From the NCBI GenBank assembly GCA_938001985.1, contig CALLBE010000195.1:1-7236 (forward strand): DNA of 7,236 nucleotides. Reading direction: 5' to 3'. This stretch comes from an uncultured Verrucomicrobiales bacterium (GTDB taxonomy: Bacteria; Verrucomicrobiota; Verrucomicrobiia; Verrucomicrobiales; Akkermansiaceae). Under the pieces are notes generated by a model. That model searched no databases, was not told the origin of the DNA, and saw only the letters and a list, made by a program, of their open reading frames with translations. A program made the position numbers and the translations under genes. Below, piece by piece: positions 5,941-7,236 of this stretch. Positions within the stretch are counted from its first letter, which is position 1, and every line of letters begins with the position of its first letter.

Positions 5941-6435
5941 ATGAAATGGGCTATTTTAAATCTGAATCTAGGACAAAAAGCAGCGTCCATTCTAGTGGCA
6001 TCTTTTTGCCTATTCAGTGTCCATTTCATCAGTTCAATCTTTCTACCTTCTCAAGAAACGCCTTACTTACTCCTGTCCATGGGAGCCGCGGTTATCATCA
6101 TGACCGCAACGCCACAACGCTCTGTGGCTAGCTATAAGGCTTTCTTTTTAGGCAATATGGTTTCCGCCTTGGTAGGCGTCTTTATTGCCAGTTTTGACTT
6201 ACCGATGACGCTTGCGTTGCCTTTAGGGATTGGTTTAGCCATGAGCGCTATGGCTCTATTAAAATGTGAACACCCACCAGGAGGTGCCACCGCCTTGTCT
6301 GCTATCATGGGAGGTGAAAAAATCCAAGCCCTGGGTTATGCTTACTGCCTAATGCCCGTTGGACTTAACCTACTCATCGTAGGCGCTATTATTTTTTGCT
6401 ATCGACAGATCAACAAGTCTTACTTTGCTGAATGA
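5941..6435 (+). CDS. HPP-family integral membrane protein
   Basis: This is a membrane protein of 164 residues (165 if translation begins at GTG 5938). Numbered from the GTG, it has hydrophobic segments at about 17-36, 42-57, 68-85, 90-108 and 135-155, and carries the family signature CEHPPGGATAL (110-120). Other HPP-like elements are the ATPQRSVASYKAFFLGN stretch (57-73) and the SALVGVF that follows. Some HPP proteins of cyanobacteria and chloroplasts transport nitrite; others are uncharacterised. ATG 5941 is preferred because AGG at 5932-5934 is 6 bases away. The gene starts 7 bases after the hmp stop and is almost certainly co-transcribed with it, so a role in moving nitrite, nitrate or another nitrogen oxide is a reasonable inference. 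Its last 16 bases overlap the convergent gene. Confidence 0.9.
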   Translation: MKWAILNLNLGQKAASILVASFCLFSVHFISSIFLPSQETPYLLLSMGAAVIIMTATPQRSVASYKAFFLGNMVSALVGVFIASFDLPMTLALPLGIGLAMSAMALLKCEHPPGGATALSAIMGGEKIQALGYAYCLMPVGLNLLIVGAIIFCYRQINKSYFAE

Positions 6436-7236
6436 GTCGGCATCGGATATCCAAGCCGTTTAGCCTGATATAAATAACGCTTTAGAAAACGCTTGGCGTA
6501 AGACTCTGATCTGAAAATTTCAATTAAAGAAAGACGATCACTCTCCTCCTCAAACTGCTCTTGTAATACCCAGAGCAAACACAAGAGCATGGGCAAGTGG
6601 TTCTGTTCGCTTTCGTCAAACAAACGACGAGCCAATCGATAGGCTTTATACCTCTCTTCTTCGTTAGGAATTCGAGCCAACGCGTACACCTGCATTCTTT
6701 CGTATTTTCGAGCGGTTGCCTCAAAGGCTAAACTTTGATCACTCCCTCTTTCTGCGCCCTGCTTTCTCGCAATCTCAGAAGCCTTACGATAATGCTCCAC
6801 CGCCAACAACAGTTCGGGGAATAAGGCTGGATTCACATACGTACTTGCCGCCTGAACTCGCAAGGGCAAGTCATTAGGGTTCTTACGAATACCCGTTTCA
6901 TAAAACGCCTTCCCCCTTTTATAAAAATACTTACGCTCAGCTAAACTCTTCCCTTCTGCCTCTCGCCCTCCATTCACAGACAACAACCAACCCGGCATTC
7001 GCCAATGACTTGATTCTGTAGGTTGCAACGCTGTAATTTTATCATAATAACCCGCGATGGCTTCCCAATCTTTTTCTGAAAAAGATTCGGCCACTCTCAG
7101 CTTTAAAATCGAAGCCAACAAAGGACGAAACCCTCCAATCAAAGCCGAAAACTCCTCCACACTATTAGGAATAACAACCATCGGGCTACCCTGCTCATTA
7201 ATCGCAGAATACCGCCTTTCTTCTACTAAAAAGCCC
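6420..7236 (-). CDS. Helical-repeat (TPR-like) protein, 5' end outside window
   Basis: The frame remains open to the right edge: 18 further codons precede the ATG at 7181, so that ATG is probably internal and the gene begins beyond the window. The visible 271 residues are helical and rich in Tyr, Arg, Glu and Leu. Recognisable elements are GGFRPLLASILKLRVAE, then YYDKITALQP and W-R-M-P-G-W, then YKRGKAFYETGIRKNPND, and HYRKASEIARKQG. This order resembles TPR-like proteins common in Verrucomicrobiota and other PVC bacteria, from memory. Such proteins often have an N-terminal membrane anchor, which would lie outside this window. The function is unknown. The gene is convergent with the HPP gene and overlaps it by 16 bases. 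Confidence 0.72.
   Translation of the reverse strand, partial: GFLVEERRYSAINEQGSPMVVIPNSVEEFSALIGGFRPLLASILKLRVAESFSEKDWEAIAGYYDKITALQPTESSHWRMPGWLLSVNGGREAEGKSLAERKYFYKRGKAFYETGIRKNPNDLPLRVQAASTYVNPALFPELLLAVEHYRKASEIARKQGAERGSDQSLAFEATARKYERMQVYALARIPNEEERYKAYRLARRLFDESEQNHLPMLLCLLWVLQEQFEEESDRLSLIEIFRSESYAKRFLKRYLYQAKRLGYPMPTHSAK

Noticed and set aside
5844..6131. Minus-strand frame 5844-6029 and plus-strand frame 5946-6131 at the hmp-HPP junction
   Set aside because: Both are shadows of the hmp end and the HPP start, which have clear family motifs in their own frames.
6438..6475. Possible terminator for the HPP gene (CGGC and GCCG arms with a GGATATCC centre)
   Set aside because: The arms are only four bases, the loop is long and no T-run follows, and it lies inside coding sequence.
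6524..6724. Alternative minus-strand frame within the helical-repeat gene
   Set aside because: It overlaps the longer frame, which has recognisable repeat-family composition, and has no start signal or motif.
7182..7236. Promoter or leader region upstream of ATG 7181
   Set aside because: The reading frame continues without a stop through these bases to the window edge, so they are more likely coding.

Overview
The window is a 7.2 kb piece of ordinary bacterial chromosome with moderate GC and much more AT-rich intergenic DNA. It holds eight protein genes, six of which I can assign to a family with good confidence. No rRNA, tRNA, CRISPR array, insertion sequence or phage gene is visible. The best taxonomic hint is the helical-repeat protein at the right edge. 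Its pattern (an LQP motif followed by a W-rich stretch, then a long helix ending at an NP) resembles a family I associate with Verrucomicrobiota and other PVC bacteria. Several starts also lack a Shine-Dalgarno sequence. I therefore lean towards a marine-type verrucomicrobial genome, with low confidence.

Layout from left to right. purK (+, 14-1162) is the ATP-grasp enzyme of de novo purine synthesis and probably the last gene of an operon that enters from the left. It ends in four consecutive in-frame stop codons and an intrinsic terminator at 1271-1329. Convergent to it is a run of four minus-strand genes, read from right to left: a 75-residue membrane protein (4453-4226), ribulose-phosphate 3-epimerase rpe (4174-3506), an OxyR-type LysR regulator (3442-2549) and an FtsX/MacB-type ABC permease (2543-1302). 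The regulator and the permease are 5 bases apart and should be co-transcribed. The permease's stop codon lies inside the purK terminator hairpin.

A 244-base AT-rich divergent region (4454-4697) separates this run from a plus-strand pair: flavohemoglobin hmp (4698-5933) and an HPP-family membrane protein (5941-6435), 7 bases apart. Hmp oxidises nitric oxide to nitrate. Some HPP proteins of cyanobacteria and chloroplasts transport nitrite, so the pair looks like a small nitrogen-oxide detoxification and transport unit. The divergent region carries an exact 18-base direct repeat with a 34-base period immediately before hmp, and two hairpins nearer the small membrane gene.

The right edge holds the 3' part of a minus-strand helical-repeat (TPR-like) protein gene whose reading frame runs off the window. 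Its 3' end overlaps the end of the HPP gene by 16 bases.

The functional theme of the centre is reactive oxygen and nitrogen species: a peroxide-sensor-type regulator with both redox cysteines lies 1.3 kb from an NO dioxygenase. No radically new system is evident. The most useful leads are the hmp-HPP pair with its repeat-bearing promoter, and the OxyR-permease pair with no ATPase gene beside it.
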